DNA from: Gymnopus androsaceus JB14
Lineage: Eukaryota > Basidiomycota > Agaricomycetes > Agaricales > Omphalotaceae
Length of the DNA: 64,000 nucleotides
Direction of reading: 5' to 3'
Assembly: GCA_009733575.1 (NCBI GenBank)
Contig: ML769395.1
Span: forward strand, 312,987-376,986
Below, piece by piece: positions 22,335 through 35,072 of the stretch; the stretch's first letter is position 1; every line of letters begins with the position of its first letter. The position numbers and the translations under genes are program-made. The notes beneath the pieces were generated by a model, which saw nothing but the letters and a program-made list of their open reading frames with translations, did no database searches and was not told the DNA's origin.

Positions 22335-23690
22335 CTATTTGGGTACATGGTTACCTGGGTGAATATCGGGGTTGCTCTGAGCACCGTATTTCCCGATTAA
22401 TTGGATTAGAAGCACTTTTGGTTACCTGCGATTTATTTGTATGAGCTACCCATGATCCAGACATATGCAAATGCAAGCATTAAAATCCCGAAACCAATGG
22501 CTCCGATATTACTCCGTGACAGTACAGGCAGAAAAAGGTCCGGATTGAGGTAGGCCAATTGACCATCGGCCCGGCAGGTAAGCTCAATTATACTATTAAG
22601 AATCTAGACCCTATAATAGTCCGCAAAATGAGCAGCAACCTTACCATTTGAGTTCTGGCTACCTCAAATTTTAGGCAGAGATAACATCTCATGGCGCCGC
22701 GGGAACACACACAGTTTGCAACACTTTCACGCCGCTGTATGTTTGTTATACTAAATAAAGGCGTCAGGGCGAACGCAGACCGAGTTGGTCCACGGTGCAC
22801 GCATGATCCAAGTCACGGCGCGCTGGGCCCATTCACACGCAAGGCCGCGTGCAGTGTCAGGATACAGAGGCTAACGAGCGCGCAAACATGTTATCCTTCG
22901 CTAAGGGTTCAAGCACAAATTTGGTGACCCTTGGGGCTAGTGGCCGCAGCCAAGGCCAATTCCAGTGCGTAAAAGGCTCGTAGCCTCGACGGATTGATTT
23001 GGTCTGCCCTTACAAGCAGAAACATAGTGACTGGCTGGGGTTGGGAGTTCTTGGTAGCTCGTTTTATAACTACCTATGCGTCATGATATCCACTCATGTA
23101 TTAGACTTAATGTCGCATATTAAATGTGCATGCACAAAAATTATCATGATAACACGGGCGGTTGGTCCCCGTGCGGAACTGCGGGGAGCACACTGGGTGA
23201 CTTCCCCGTGATTATTTTTGGTAGTTAAGCTTTTCTTTGCTCGCAGCAGATTACAAGCTTATTGTTAGACATTATCAGGGTATATTTTTGTAGGCTTACC
23301 GACTGGCACGGGAATTGCTAGAAGTTCTTATTATGAGAAAGCCTTAGATCTATCTGTGTGTACTGTTTCGTTATACCGATATGAACGGTTAAACTGGGCC
23401 ACAGTCATTTTTGTACTCACAGTAGACTCGGGGATAAAGGATCCGTAAGGAGTACTTTCGGTCGGGAGTTACTAAGTGTTTATGGTACATGAGTAAAAAT
23501 ATATGCCCATAGAAATTATTTTTGGTTGGCCTTTATACGATAACCAATTCTTAAAACTAACAGATAATTATAACAACAGAGGTTTCTGAAACGAGGGTGT
23601 GATTTGGACCATGGGGCTCAGAATATATTAGGTCCTTGCCACGTGAGTCTATAAGAGAGATAACTGTGTCGTTTTTACTGTAATCATTTT
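22335..23690 (+). repeat. Left copy of a large inverted repeat
   Basis: This stretch matches, in reverse complement, the sequence at about 28255-29065. Shared anchors include the segment around 22400-22500 (TTGGATTAGAAGCA..., GATTTATTTGTATGAGCT), the TTCAAGCACAAATTTG/GTGACCC block near 22910, the GTGCGGAACTGC...CACTGGGTGACTTCCC block near 23170-23210, and AACTGTGTCGTTTTTACT near 23665. The left copy is longer, with extra material between anchors. No protein-coding frame is evident; it is probably an old repeat or transposon fragment. Confidence 0.75.
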
Positions 23691-25640
23691 TGCCATTCCA
23701 CAAGCGGCACTAACTAATTTGCTTACATAATCTACAGGAATAGTACACGAACTAAGTACAGTTACTAATACTAACTAATACTAAAACTAATAATACTAAT
23801 AGAACGACAAGCTCCAGTAAGCTCCAAAGTACCAAAAACTAATAAAGCTCAATAGAATGAACTACAAGATACGATAGGTAAAACAGACTCTTACTGAATG
23901 GCAGAGCCGGATGATTGAGATTCTGGAGTAGAGACTGATATTCAACCTTTGCTGACGTCGCGTATTGGGGAAGCTAAATTAAAACCAGACGATAATGAAC
24001 GGTACATGCTCTTTCCTTTCCTCTCGACTAATCTTACAGTTTTGCAGGTTATCCTTGAAAGAACTGAATCTAACGCCCGTCATTCACTGGCATCAACTTG
24101 CGAAACATGCCCGACCAGCTTTATCTTTTTTTTCTCCACGAACCCTCTCATTCTTCCATGCTGTGACACGGACTGGGACTCGATATTGATCTCGAAGATG
24201 CTGCAGCCAGTGTAGCAAGGAACGGTTATTTGTGGAGGTTTCTGTGCCTTATATGGGTGCTGTGTAAACTCGGACGAGGTCGACGAAGTACTTAGAACCA
24301 AAAATCCAAACACCTTTTCACTATGATGAAGGTATGCGTCTTTTCATTCTCTTTCTATATTTACTCTACCTATATAACTTGTAAAATCAAACTAATCAAT
24401 GTTTCCTTTAGGCGGACTCAACCTCTGTTCCGCATTCACATCCTCCAGTACGCACTGTACTACCTCCCACAACATAGACGACGCCATAAACAGCAGCAGC
24501 ACACAACACAGTGACTAAACTTTGGCACTAAGAAACCTCTTATTCCTTCACCCCTCCTCCCTATCCTCCAACCCCGCATCGGCATCACGTACTGCACCGT
24601 CGTGTCTACTCCATCACCAAATCCACCTGCACCAAATCTTACTTTGCAAACGTATCCCTACGTCTTCGGCAGGCACCGTGGACTTGGCCGTCAATCTCGA
24701 TGAAGCGAATTTAGTCGAGGGAAGGAAGCCCAATGCGGAAGATGGCGAGGGAACATTGACATGAATATAGAACCTCCTTTCCTCTTATAGAAGTGATGCT
24801 GCTGCTGTCGAAAACGAGGATTCTCATTCCGCATGAAGATGAAGGTACTTTTCATATTCTATCGATATCTTTTTATCTCTAGTTCTATCTCTTTCTTTCT
24901 TTCTAACTAACCAACTCCCTCTCTTACTCAGGCGGATTCTCCTTCAAACTCCTAACTCACCTCGAATCGGTCTCATTTTGACCTAGACTTCGGCAAAGAC
25001 CCATTCCCAATAATACCAACCAAAATTTGCTGCTGCTGCGCCATCTTCCACGACGACGAAGACACATCCCTTGACCTCTCTTCTTCCGTTGCCTCCTTAC
25101 CTCATGCACATCCTCACTGTTCTATGGCAAACCCAACCTCCAACGATAAGAAATACCCAAGTCGACTTGACGAGAGGGTAGAAAAAGAGGTGGAGAGAGG
25201 CGGGGAAGGCTAGGAAGGTTGGGAGGAGGACGAGGGGAATGAGAATTAGCCTCGGAGGGTCGAAATCGATGGCTAGGGAGGGGAGGATGAACGCGGATCT
25301 AGAGTCAGAGGTGAGGGCATTTGTGAGGAGTAGGGTTACTGCTGTTGCTGCTGGGGTACCTTTCGCAATACCCGAGAACAAGCTATCGGATTCTCCCAAC
25401 TACTTACATATAAAACACATTTTCGACCATTCTCATGATTTCAACACCTATCGGAATCCAGGCTTTGGACTCATCAAAAATTTGAATTTCGTTGTCTCCC
25501 AACTCTACTGCGTATTACTGAATCCAACACGGAGGTCTCACTAGCCCGGTATCCTATATATTCCCCTGGTATTTCCCATCATCGAAGGCGATGACTCAGG
25601 TGTGTGAGTTGATACAATAATAAGGCCCTCAAGTTTAGCT
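23691..25640. other. Region with decayed fragments, including an FNIYGG-family remnant
   Basis: No intact gene is supported. Around 25417-25470 the plus strand encodes KHIFDHSHDFNTYRNPGF, closely matching the N-terminus (FFDHSHDFNIYGG) of the intact gene at 9765. It lacks the rest of that gene, so it looks like a remnant of the same family. Two stretches near 24323-24420 and 24833-24940 each show an EDEG/YDEG-gt...ag-GG exon-intron-exon pattern, suggesting a small internal duplication. Confidence 0.4.
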
Positions 25641-25679
25641 TCTCTTCAAGTTATTTCTGCAATTTAGCATGTTTTGCCT

Positions 25680-28104
25680 GGTTTTGCTCCAGTCCCTGCT
25701 CCAGTGCTCCAGTCTCCATTGGCATCTGGGAAACCCTAGTTTGGCTTGTACGGAAGAGCAGAAGGAAAGATAATACGTCGGCAACTTTGTTTTCCAGGTT
25801 CGGATATTGTATATCTCGGTGCATCCCCATTGGCTTCGGTCAAATTTCCCCGTCAGTGGAAGACTCGGAAGGGGAATGTGTAGATGCAAGTTGTAATAAC
25901 CGACAGGGAGCGCGCTGGAGCGTTTACGGTTGTCAAGATAGGCCAAGATACCAACGAGTCAGGCCTGGATCACATATATCGTCGTACCTGACTATTGCAA
26001 GCAAGGTACATATAAAAAGAAATTCGTTGAAAGAACTATCTACACTGACCTCCCTATTCGTATCCACTTAATCATTATATGTCGCAACTACTCCGATTCT
26101 TAGTGATAGCAGGCACCTTGACTGGATATGCTCGGAGCTTGTCAACATTTCAATGGCCTAACCCTTTGTTGAGCTATGCGGATAACCAGCTTTATGAAGG
26201 TCCGTTGGACATAGTGGTGCAAGGCTGTCCTCTTCGGGATAATACAACAATATCTGCGCAATGGCTTCGCATTGTGAGTAGACTCATTCATTCCGAGTAA
26301 CTTGGATTTTATCTTGTTTGTACAGGCTTATCATGACATGTCGACTCATGATGTGGATTCTGGAACTGGAGGACTCGACGCATCAATTATGTATGAGCTT
26401 GATAGGCCTCAGGTATGAAGATTTGAATTTTTCACTTGAATCGGTCTGGAACATAAGTTTTACAGAATGTCGGAGAAGGAATGATTCAATCACTACAAGA
26501 CTTCAATGGCTTTGAGCTTACTACTCCATTTTTTGGAAGTACGTATCGAAAACTATCGAGCGAAGTACTTGGTCTCTGATTTACACTGGCTACACTCAGT
26601 GGCGGACATGATAGCTCTAGGAGCAGTCTTCGCTGTGGTAGGATGCGGAGGCCCAGTCATTCCCTTTAGTGCTGGCCGTGTCGATGCCACTGTAGCTGGC
26701 CCAGCGACTGTTCCCGAGCCCCAACAAGATCTTGCTTCCCATATAGAATCATTCCGGCAACAGGGCTTCAATGAAACGGAGATGATAGCCCTTGTTGCAT
26801 GTGGACATACGCTGGGCGGCGTCAGACAAGTGGACTTTCCCGTTAATTGTAACGGATACCTCGATCGATGTCGACACGTTTGATACCACGACCGCTTTTG
26901 ATAATACAATGTAAGTATCATGTATTCTCCTTCGCCTTTTTCTAAAGAAGAAGATCCTCTATAGCGTATCTCAATATCTCCAGAACACTACTCAAGATGT
27001 ACTCGTTGTGGGCCCAAATGTCACGACACAATCGGATTTGCGGATTTTCTCGAGTGATGGAAATGTTTACCATGCAAAGGTGCGAACATTTTCACCTTCA
27101 AGTTCAAAATTCAGTGATATGAATATCAAGTCTCGTATATGTAGCCTGCTCTCTGTTGAAACCTTCAGCGACACCTGCGCAGCCTTGTTTCAGAGAATGC
27201 TCAACACGGTTCCAAGTACCGTAAACCTCACCGATCCAATCACTGATCCATTTCAATATGTCATAAACGATCCTCTGTTCTCTTACCAAAATGGTACATT
27301 CACCATGTTGACTGCCCTACGAGTGCGTTCGCCGTTCGTATTCATCTCAGTTCCCAAGACTAAAAAAAACATCCTTTAGGTTGTAAACCCCAGTGCGAGT
27401 GCCACAGTAAACATGTTATGGGCTGACCAGCAGGGAGCATCTTTCTGTTCATCTACTGGATGTTCTGTCCAGTCATCTAGATCTCAGCCTGTCTTCTTCA
27501 CTATAGTCGGCGTAGCGCAGGGCTTCACCGCTTCACGGTATTTCTTCAATGCAACAATCAATGCCACGTCTTCAATATCCAAATTCTGGTTCGAGGTCAA
27601 TAATAATGACGGATCTGATCCAGTCATTGTTGATAATGGTGGTTCTGGATTTGTAATTGAGCAAGATCCAAGTCTTTCATTGTTTGTGGATGTGACGCGC
27701 AGCGAGGGTATTTTTCTTGAGACTCCAACTACTTTTAGCGAGTTCTTCAAAGTTGTGGTGGCGGTATGTACCTTACGGCCCTTTCGCCCCCCCCCAATGC
27801 ACTAAATCTGGCTGCTTTGAAGGTACTTGGTGATGCAACTTCAGCTACCGCGTCCATGACCGGATTTCAATCATTATCGGCTGCCACTGCTCCTCCTTTT
27901 ACACCCACAACAACTTCAATCAGTCTTGAACTCGATGAAACTAATCCACCCGAAGGAGGATTCATATTCTTTACCGCAAATGTTAGTACAGCTGTCTCAT
28001 TCCTGGATATTACAGCGAATGTAGGCAGCACTAGTTATACTGTAAATAATTTTAATCTGGGCGCTGCTGCGGACTTCCTTGCTTTCATCGAAGTTTCTTC
28101 CTAA
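25680..28104 (+). pseudogene. Peroxidase-like gene, frameshifted copy (inverted duplicate)
   Basis: Same gene as the minus-strand copy at 33083-35072, with an upstream duplicated flank from about 25680. Coding starts at ATG 26079 (MSQLLRFLVIAGTLTGYARS, a signal peptide). Exons encode QWLRI | AYHDMSTHDVDSGTGGLDAS | ..NVGEGMIQSLQDFNGFE | MADMIALGAVFAVVGCGGP and ALVACGHTLGGVRQVDFP. Compared with the other copy there is one extra nucleotide near 26835 (GGACTTTCCC against GGATTTCCC), which leads to TGA in the same exon, and one extra T near 27065. Downstream exons remain recognisable to a TAA at 28102-28104. Either a recently broken paralogue or two base-calling errors; the former seems likelier because the rest also diverges. 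Confidence 0.8.
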
Positions 28105-28254
28105 AAGATGGTTCGGATATACCCATGTTTTCATAATTTTATCGATTGTTGCGTATACGTAGTATACGTATACCAAGGAATCACTTCGCTTCAGCATTTT
28201 GTGTAACTTAGACACTATATCGGGTAATTGCCATGGGTTCCATTAAAAAAACTC

Positions 28255-29065
28255 AGTATCGTGTATCCTATGGCAAATGATTAGTAAAAACGACACAGTT
28301 ATCACTAGACTCGCGACCAATCCCACCTACGTAATTTATTTGGTGTAAACAACCAAATCCGTTTGTTTGTACCATAAACAAAGGAACTCAGAAACGTCTA
28401 CGGATCCTTCGGTCCGAGATGGCTGTGCCATAGTTTCAAATAGAAACGGATGGTCACGAGCCTACAAAATCTGATCAAAATTTTGTAGCTCGGCGATAAC
28501 TACAAAAATCCTACGGGAAGTCACCCAGTGGTGCTCCCGGCAGTTCCGCAACGGGACCACGCCGTGTATATCTATCTATCTATCTATACAGGTTTTGCTG
28601 TAGGCTCGTCCCCACCCGCTTCCAAATGTTGATGCGATCAACGGTCAGCCGGCTACGCGAGGCTTGGCTGGGCACTAGCAGGGTCACAAATTTGTGACTT
28701 GAACTTAGCGAAAATTTGATTTCTCCCCACCACTACCTCTGCGTGAATGGCCTGTCATCCTTCCTCCTGACTTTAACAAGGTAAGTTACAAGGTGCTTAT
28801 GAGTGTTGCTCATGAATATTGTCATTTTCAGCTCTTTTAATAGTAGATTGAGCTTACTGCGGCGATTTGGCAGCTACTATCTTGTACTGTCCGGGTAATA
28901 TCGAGCCCATGTTTGGGATTTTAATGCTTCATTTCCATATCTCTCGATCATGGTAAGCTCATACAAATAAATCGAAGGTAACCAAGTGCTTTCTAATCCA
29001 ATTATCGGGAATTCATGGTGCTACAGAGCACGATATTCACTCCCAATCAATGTCAAGGTAAGGAA
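28255..29065 (-). repeat. Right copy of the large inverted repeat
   Basis: Reverse-complement counterpart of 22335-23690, in the same order of anchors and shorter. Its edges fall near CCTATGGCAAATGATTAGTA (about 28268) and GAGCACGATATTCACTCCCA (about 29026). A further short match to the TTCGCTAAG...ACAAATTTGTGACCCT block recurs at about 29490-29522, so the repeat is present more than twice. It also contains an ATCT microsatellite near 28578. Confidence 0.75.
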
Positions 29066-29968
29066 GGATTGTTTTAATCCTTGATACAACTTTTCTATAC
29101 TCTGGTAAGTCTATTTTTTTCATTTTAGGCCTGCTCTGACCTCATCTAACTTCATTATACTAGATTTTCGGTGATTTTGCAGCAATATTCGGTTTTTCTT
29201 GCTCTAAAGCTCTCTTATTTGGAGTAAGATGCTAATTTCGGCTATGGAATCCAACAATATCTTCTGGGTCTACTCCGAGAAGTCCTTGCGCAAAACTTAC
29301 ATCAATGTCACCAGTTTTTGGGTAATTTTGGGCAGTATCTCATACCATGCACGTACTTTTCATCTTATACCTCTACAATATGGGCATTCTGACTCTACCA
29401 GATGATACAAGTCCATCCAAAATAATCTTATAAGAGTCATGGCAGGGGACAGAGTTCCGCACCAAAAATTCAGATCTCTCGAAGCGAAATTTCGCTAAGT
29501 TAAAGACAAATTTGTGACCCTATTAGTGACTGCAAGTGGTTCCCAGTCCTTCCAAATCTACTTATTTGAAATAGGTGGCGACCGAACGGATGAGGAACGG
29601 AACTGGCGCGGTTGACCACGCGTACGATTGGATAATTTCCCGAGGAATCGTGGAATCGATTTATTTACATAATTCATGATTTACAAAGCGATACTTACCA
29701 CTTTCATTCTGCCAGACATGTCGAGTCACGGTAACAAGCAGGTCTCAAGAGCCAAGAATTCAGAAAAATCTTGACAATCATTTTATCCGCAGTGACATCG
29801 CTAGATGGAAACTAGCGGGAACGAGCAAGTATAAAGCTCGCGATGGCCATCGAATCTCTCTCAACTGCTGGTCCAGTTCCACCCATATCATTGAAGCTCA
29901 TTTGCTGGTCAAAAGCCACCGGCTGTATCTATTCGTATCCTTCCAATTCGTATCCTATAACAATTCCC
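29066..29968. other. Intergenic region
   Basis: No gene recognised apart from the short repeat block at 29490-29522. The 3' part should contain the promoter of the secreted-protein gene that follows. Confidence 0.5.
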
Positions 29969-30603
29969 ATGCGCTTCAGCCCTGCCTATCCTATCCTCGG
30001 TCTTGTCGTCGCTGTATATGCGAGCCCCGTTCCTGTGAGTGCTTTCATACATATCCTCAAGCGTACCAGCTCATCTTTTTTTCTCCATAGGCTCTAAACA
30101 GTGATGATATCGCAATCCGCGACGTGGGCGACGTGATCTCTCTCGGAGGAGCGTCGTCCATTTCCAAACGCTCCACGACTCACTCGCGCTCGGATACAGA
30201 GTCAGTCTTTGGCGTCCTCTTCCTTACGACAGGCTTCCAAAAACCCAACATCATTACCGAGCTACTTTTCAGAAAAAAAGTGAACGAGGAGGAAGAAGCC
30301 TACGTCCGCTCGTTCCTCACCGAGCCTTCCATCGCCAATGATTTAGCCATCCAGACGCCCTACGATAAGAATTTGAAGCTCAACTTCATGAATAAATTTC
30401 CCGTGGCGGAAGTCAATATCGTTCAGAGCACCTTCCAGTATCATTTAACCTCCACCGTGCCGGGTTCCAAGTGTAACCCACAATGTACGGTTACGATGCC
30501 TTTTAAAGGAAGAGGTGGGAAGAACCCGACAGCAACGATAGCGGATAATAGTGGAGCGCCGTTTGCTACTGCCACGGTCACTGCTGGTGGTGGCAAAAGG
30601 TGA
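29969..30603 (+). CDS. Putative secreted protein of unknown function
   Basis: Two exons, 29969-30034 and 30091-30603, joined by a GT-AG intron of 56 nt in phase 0, encode 192 aa. The first 22 residues (MRFSPAYPILGLVVAVYASP, then VP) look like a secretion signal with a cleavage site near the Ala-Ser or exon junction. The mature part has a central charged segment (LFRKKVNEEEEAYVRSFL), a hydrophobic/Asn-rich stretch (LKLNFMNKFPVAEVNIVQST), one CNPQC pair that could form a disulfide, and a Gly/Ala/Thr-rich end (TATVTAGGGKR). I do not recognise a family. It lies between the two inverted peroxidase copies. The gene model is well supported by the splice sites and signal peptide. Confidence 0.65.
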
Positions 30604-33082
30604 ATAAGGAGGTGTTGAAAGTACCGCGAGGATCCGGGAAAAGATCAGCGGTCCGTTGATATCTCACTGCTTCTGGAATTTAGCCTCATCTTGGCTATCA
30701 GAACTTGTTCGTGGAGGGTTGGTAGAATATTTGGATGTACCGGCGACGAGTCAATCTTGGTTGGGGTGTCATAGTGATTTGCGTTTACTTGAGTATTTGG
30801 TTAGCATGTAATTAAAAGGATAATGAAGAGATTCGCTTACGAGCCTAACAGTATCGACACCAAGAGATTGAGAATAGCTTCCCAGGATGAACGAGAGCAC
30901 CATAACCACTTGCTACGACTTGTCCTCGTCCCCAGTCTTCAACGAACTTGGCTGGATATTGCGAGTCCATTACTGATACTCTCGATCACCCAGTTTTTCT
31001 TTTCCCAAACTTGACTATATGTAGTCATCGACACAAGCACATTGAAGTTAGAAGTCGATCAATTAAGACTCTGAAAGAGAACGATCAGACACCCAAAGCC
31101 AGCAGTACATCCTCTCCGTCACATATCTATCTCAAGGTCGTTCTTCATTCTGTTATCTCTACCCAACTGCTAGCCTCATCCCATTCTTGCTATTGAGATC
31201 ATCATCCAACGAAGGGTAATAAATGTCCTGCCGCGAAGACACTGGTAAGTGACAGACCCGACCGCTCCTGCGGAACGCCAGTCAGAGCGAAATCGGGATA
31301 CTTTGGCAAGAGCTACTCCGGCACCATGTTCTCCAGCTTCGTTTTGAATTCTGTACGATTGCCCGAGCTTAACCTGCCTCTTCATTGACAGATTACCCAG
31401 GCTAGGGATACTGATTGTGATACAACTCGCCTCCACTCCGCCATTAACATCCGAACCGAACCTAATTCTTCCCCCGAAACCGTTGGTATCCAGCTTCAAC
31501 TCATAAATCACGACTTTATCTCCTCCCATTTCCAACACGTCGACTCGGAACAGTGCGCTGAGGCCCAGAAGATGGCGGAAGACTTGTACTACAGCGGTTT
31601 GGGTTTAGCTCGACGGTGAGATGATCCTCTAGATCTCTGTTGGAACTGGAACATCCTCCGACGATTCATTTCCTGTCCGTCTCTGACTTATCGTACGGGC
31701 GTAGGAAGCAGCAAGATGCTGCCGTAGATGTGGTGAGATGTCGTGCATGATATGGCAGTGCATGGGCGCGGTCGCGGTGGCGTTTGGAATGGGAAATATT
31801 CGCAGTTTCGAGGGGAGGTGAGGGCGAGCATATGGATGAGGAGACTGACTAGGAGAAATCCTTAGAGTCGGACCGAAGCATCGTGTGGAATTGTAAGGAG
31901 TGCCACTGCCGGGATCGACGCTGAAACTAGAAATTTGATTTCGCGGAGTGGGACTCGAGCCATTGTCAAGGATACGACTACAAAGTGAGATAAAATACCA
32001 AATACTCCCAAAGTGGGCTCACGAAGGGATTGTGGATGGGGAAAATGGAAGACCAGGTGCATCATTGCTACTAGACATTCAGAAAGAAATACTTGTGAAA
32101 AAAAACATAGTGCTTATTCGTATTTTATAGCTATTAGATCTTCAGCGAAGCCCAGGACCTTGAGTCTTGTCCATCATGCATCATCGTCAGAGGGCCAGTG
32201 CGTTTCGAAGACTTTTTTGTTTTAGTTTGAAAGAGTTCAAGGCGCGAGACGAGTCTAAAGTAAGGCGTCTGCTGGGCGTCTACGTCGCTTGATATTCAAC
32301 GTTCATCGTGTCCAACCGAAAACCTGCTCCGGATAACAGAGGAGCTTCCACTCTGCCACCTTCTCATCTTCCGTGGTGTTAGTCGAAAATGGCAGGTTCA
32401 TTCCTCGCCTGGACGTTCACTGAGAGCGACGGGACTGGTACAACCTGTACATTGAATGTATCAATCTCATTGATTGAAAATCGCTCTTGGACCTCAAATT
32501 TTATGATTAATAGGCATATATCGACGCTAATCTATTATTTACTAGTTCATTAAAACACTATGGTTGGACGAGCTCGTTGTCAGAATCATCTTTAGTATGA
32601 TAGCATGTTTAAGTCTCTCATCGTAGTTCTCTGTCGTCTGATATACCTACGGCCCAAAGCTGGAGAGCTTCTAAAATTTTGTAAAATGACTGCTGTAAAA
32701 CATGTTTGAAATGCAATACTGAACTCTGGAATACAGGCCAGCCCGTAAACCGAAATATTTTTGAAATGAACCTGACCTACATAGCATTTCATAGGCTTCA
32801 ACACTAAAGGGACCCCCTTTTGCGAGTTTTTATCCGATCGCTGCTTACAGTACTCTCCCTTCCCTTCAGTCAGTGTCGGGATGGCAATGCATGCTCGACC
32901 TTCCTAAGTTTCCATTCGGATTCTCCTACTTACCTATGACTTTAAATTCTTGAAACTATGGCATCTGAAGTTACTTGCATCTCGCGTAAGTGGTCAAGCA
33001 AAATGATTTTTTGAATATACATATATTCAAAGAACTTGAAAATATCATGAAGCCATGGGTATTCGAGGAAAAGAACAATCTT
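30604..33082. other. Region without confident genes
   Basis: About 2.5 kb. Open frames exist (for example minus 31176-31538, and plus 31250-31620 if an intron at about 31357-31391 is assumed), but neither shows a recognisable domain and they overlap each other. I cannot support a call. Confidence 0.4.
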
Positions 33083-35072
33083 TCAGGTAACAGAAGCAAA
33101 AAAGTCCGAAGCAGTGCGTAAATTAAAATTATCTATAGTAAAAGTAGTGCTGCCTACATTCACTGTAATATCAAGGAACGTTACAGATGTGCTGACATTT
33201 GCGGTAAAGAACGTGAATCCTCCTTCAGGTGGATTAGTGTCGTCGAGTTCAAGAGTCATTGAAGTTGTTGTGGGTGTAAAAGGAGGAGCAGTGGCAGTTG
33301 AGAGTGCTTCAAATCCAGTCATGGACGCGGTAGCTGAAGCTGCGTCGCCAGATACCTTCAAAGCAGCCAGATTTAGCTTACTGAGGAGAGAAACTGGACC
33401 ATAAGGACGTACCGCCATAACAACTTTGAAAAACACGCTAGTCTCTGAAAAGACCTGCTCGCTGCGTGTTACATCGACAAACGATGAAAGACTTGGCACA
33501 AATCCAGAACCACCATTATCAACGATGACTGGATCAGAGCCGTCGTTATTATTGATCTCGAACCAAAATTTGGATATTGAAGACGTAGCATTGATTTTTG
33601 CGTTGAAAAAATACCGTGAAGCGGTGAAGCCCTGCGCTACGCCGACTATAGTGAAGAAGACAGGCTGGGATCCGGATGACTGGACAGAGCATCCAGTAGA
33701 CGGACAGAAAGATGCTCCCTGCTGGTCAGCCCATAACATGGTTACTGTGGCACTCGCACTGGGGTTCACAACCTAAAGGTATCCGTTAGTTTTGGTACCT
33801 GAGATGAATACGAACGGCGAGCGCACTCGTAGGGCAGTTAACATAGTGAATGTACCATTTTGGTAAGAGAGCAGAGGATCGTTTATGACATATTGAAATG
33901 GATCAGTAATTGGATCGGTGAGGTTTACGGTACTTGGAACCGTGTTGAGCATTCTCTGAAACAAGGCTGCGCAGGTGTCGCTGAAGGTTTCAACAGAGAG
34001 CAGGCTACATATACGAGACTTGATATTCATATCACTGAATCTTGGACTTGAAGATGAACATGTTCGCACCTTTGCATGGTAACATTTCCATCACTCGAGA
34101 AAATCCGCAAATCCGATTGTGTCGTGACATTTGGGCCCACAACGAGTACATCTTGAGTAGTGTTCTGGAGATATTGAGATACGCTATAGAGGATCTTCTT
34201 CTTCAGAAAAAGGCAAAGGAAAATACATGATACTCACATTGTACTATCGAAAGCGGTCGTGGTATCAAACGTGTCGACATCGATCGAGGTATCCGTTACA
34301 ATTAACGGGAAATCCACTTGTCTGACGCCGCCCAGCGTATGTCCACATGCAACAAGGGCAATCATCTCCGTTTCATTGAAGCCCTGTTGCCGAAATGATT
34401 CTATATGGGAAGCAAGATCTTGTTGGGGCTCGGGAACAGTCGCTGGGCCAGCTACAGTAGCATCGACGCGGCCAGCGCTATAGGGAACGACTGGGCCTCC
34501 GCATCCTACCACAGCGAAGACTGCTCCTAGAGCTATCACATCCGCCACTGAGTATATTCAATGTGAATCAGAGAGTAAATTCTTCTCGATACTTTTTAAT
34601 ACGTACTTCCGAAAAACGGAGTAGTAAGCCCAAAGCCATTGAAGTCTTGTAGCGATTGAACCATTCCTTCTCCGACGTTCTGTAAACGAATACTTATGTT
34701 CTAGACTGTTTCCAGTGACGGTGATTCAATTATTCATACCTGAGGCCTATCAAGCTCGTACATAATCGATGCGTCGAGTCCTCCAGTTCCAGAATCCACA
34801 TCATGAGTCGACATGTCATGATAAGCCTGTACAAACAAAATAAATACCAAGCCACTGAGAATCATGAGTCCACTCACAATGCGAAGCCATTGTGCAGATA
34901 CAGTTGTATTGTCCCTCCCAGGGCAGCCTGCCACGAATGAATCCAAATCACTCTCATAAAGCTGGTTATCGGCATAACTCAACAAAGGGTTAGGCCATTG
35001 AAACGTCGACAAGCTCTGGGTATAGCCAGTCAATGTGCCTGCTATCGCCAGGAATCGGAGTAGCTGTGACAT
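33083..35072 (-). CDS. Secreted heme peroxidase-like protein (plant-peroxidase-like fold)
   Basis: Predicted secreted member of the plant/fungal/bacterial heme peroxidase superfamily, of an uncharacterised fungal subgroup. Exons: 35072-34878, 34826-34740, 34679-34607, 34547-34238, 34183-34070, then further exons to the stop at 33083 (boundaries near 33990 and 33770). A signal peptide (MSQLLRFLAIAGTLTGYTQS) is followed by distal-site QWLRIAYHDMSTHD (Arg64, His68), GTGGLDASI, FFGMADVIALGAVFAVVGCG and the proximal-His motif ALVACGHTLGGVR. The C-terminal half (after about residue 250) has no peroxidase signature: it is Asn/Ser/Thr-rich, with WFEINNNDGSDPVIVDNGGS and NPPEGGFTFFTANVS, probably beta-sandwich-like. 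Reads open throughout, unlike its inverted paralogue at 26079-28104. Substrate unknown. Confidence 0.75.

Noticed and set aside
31176..31620. Overlapping frames on both strands (minus 31176-31538; plus with an assumed intron)
   Set aside because: Neither shows a known domain and I could not choose between them.
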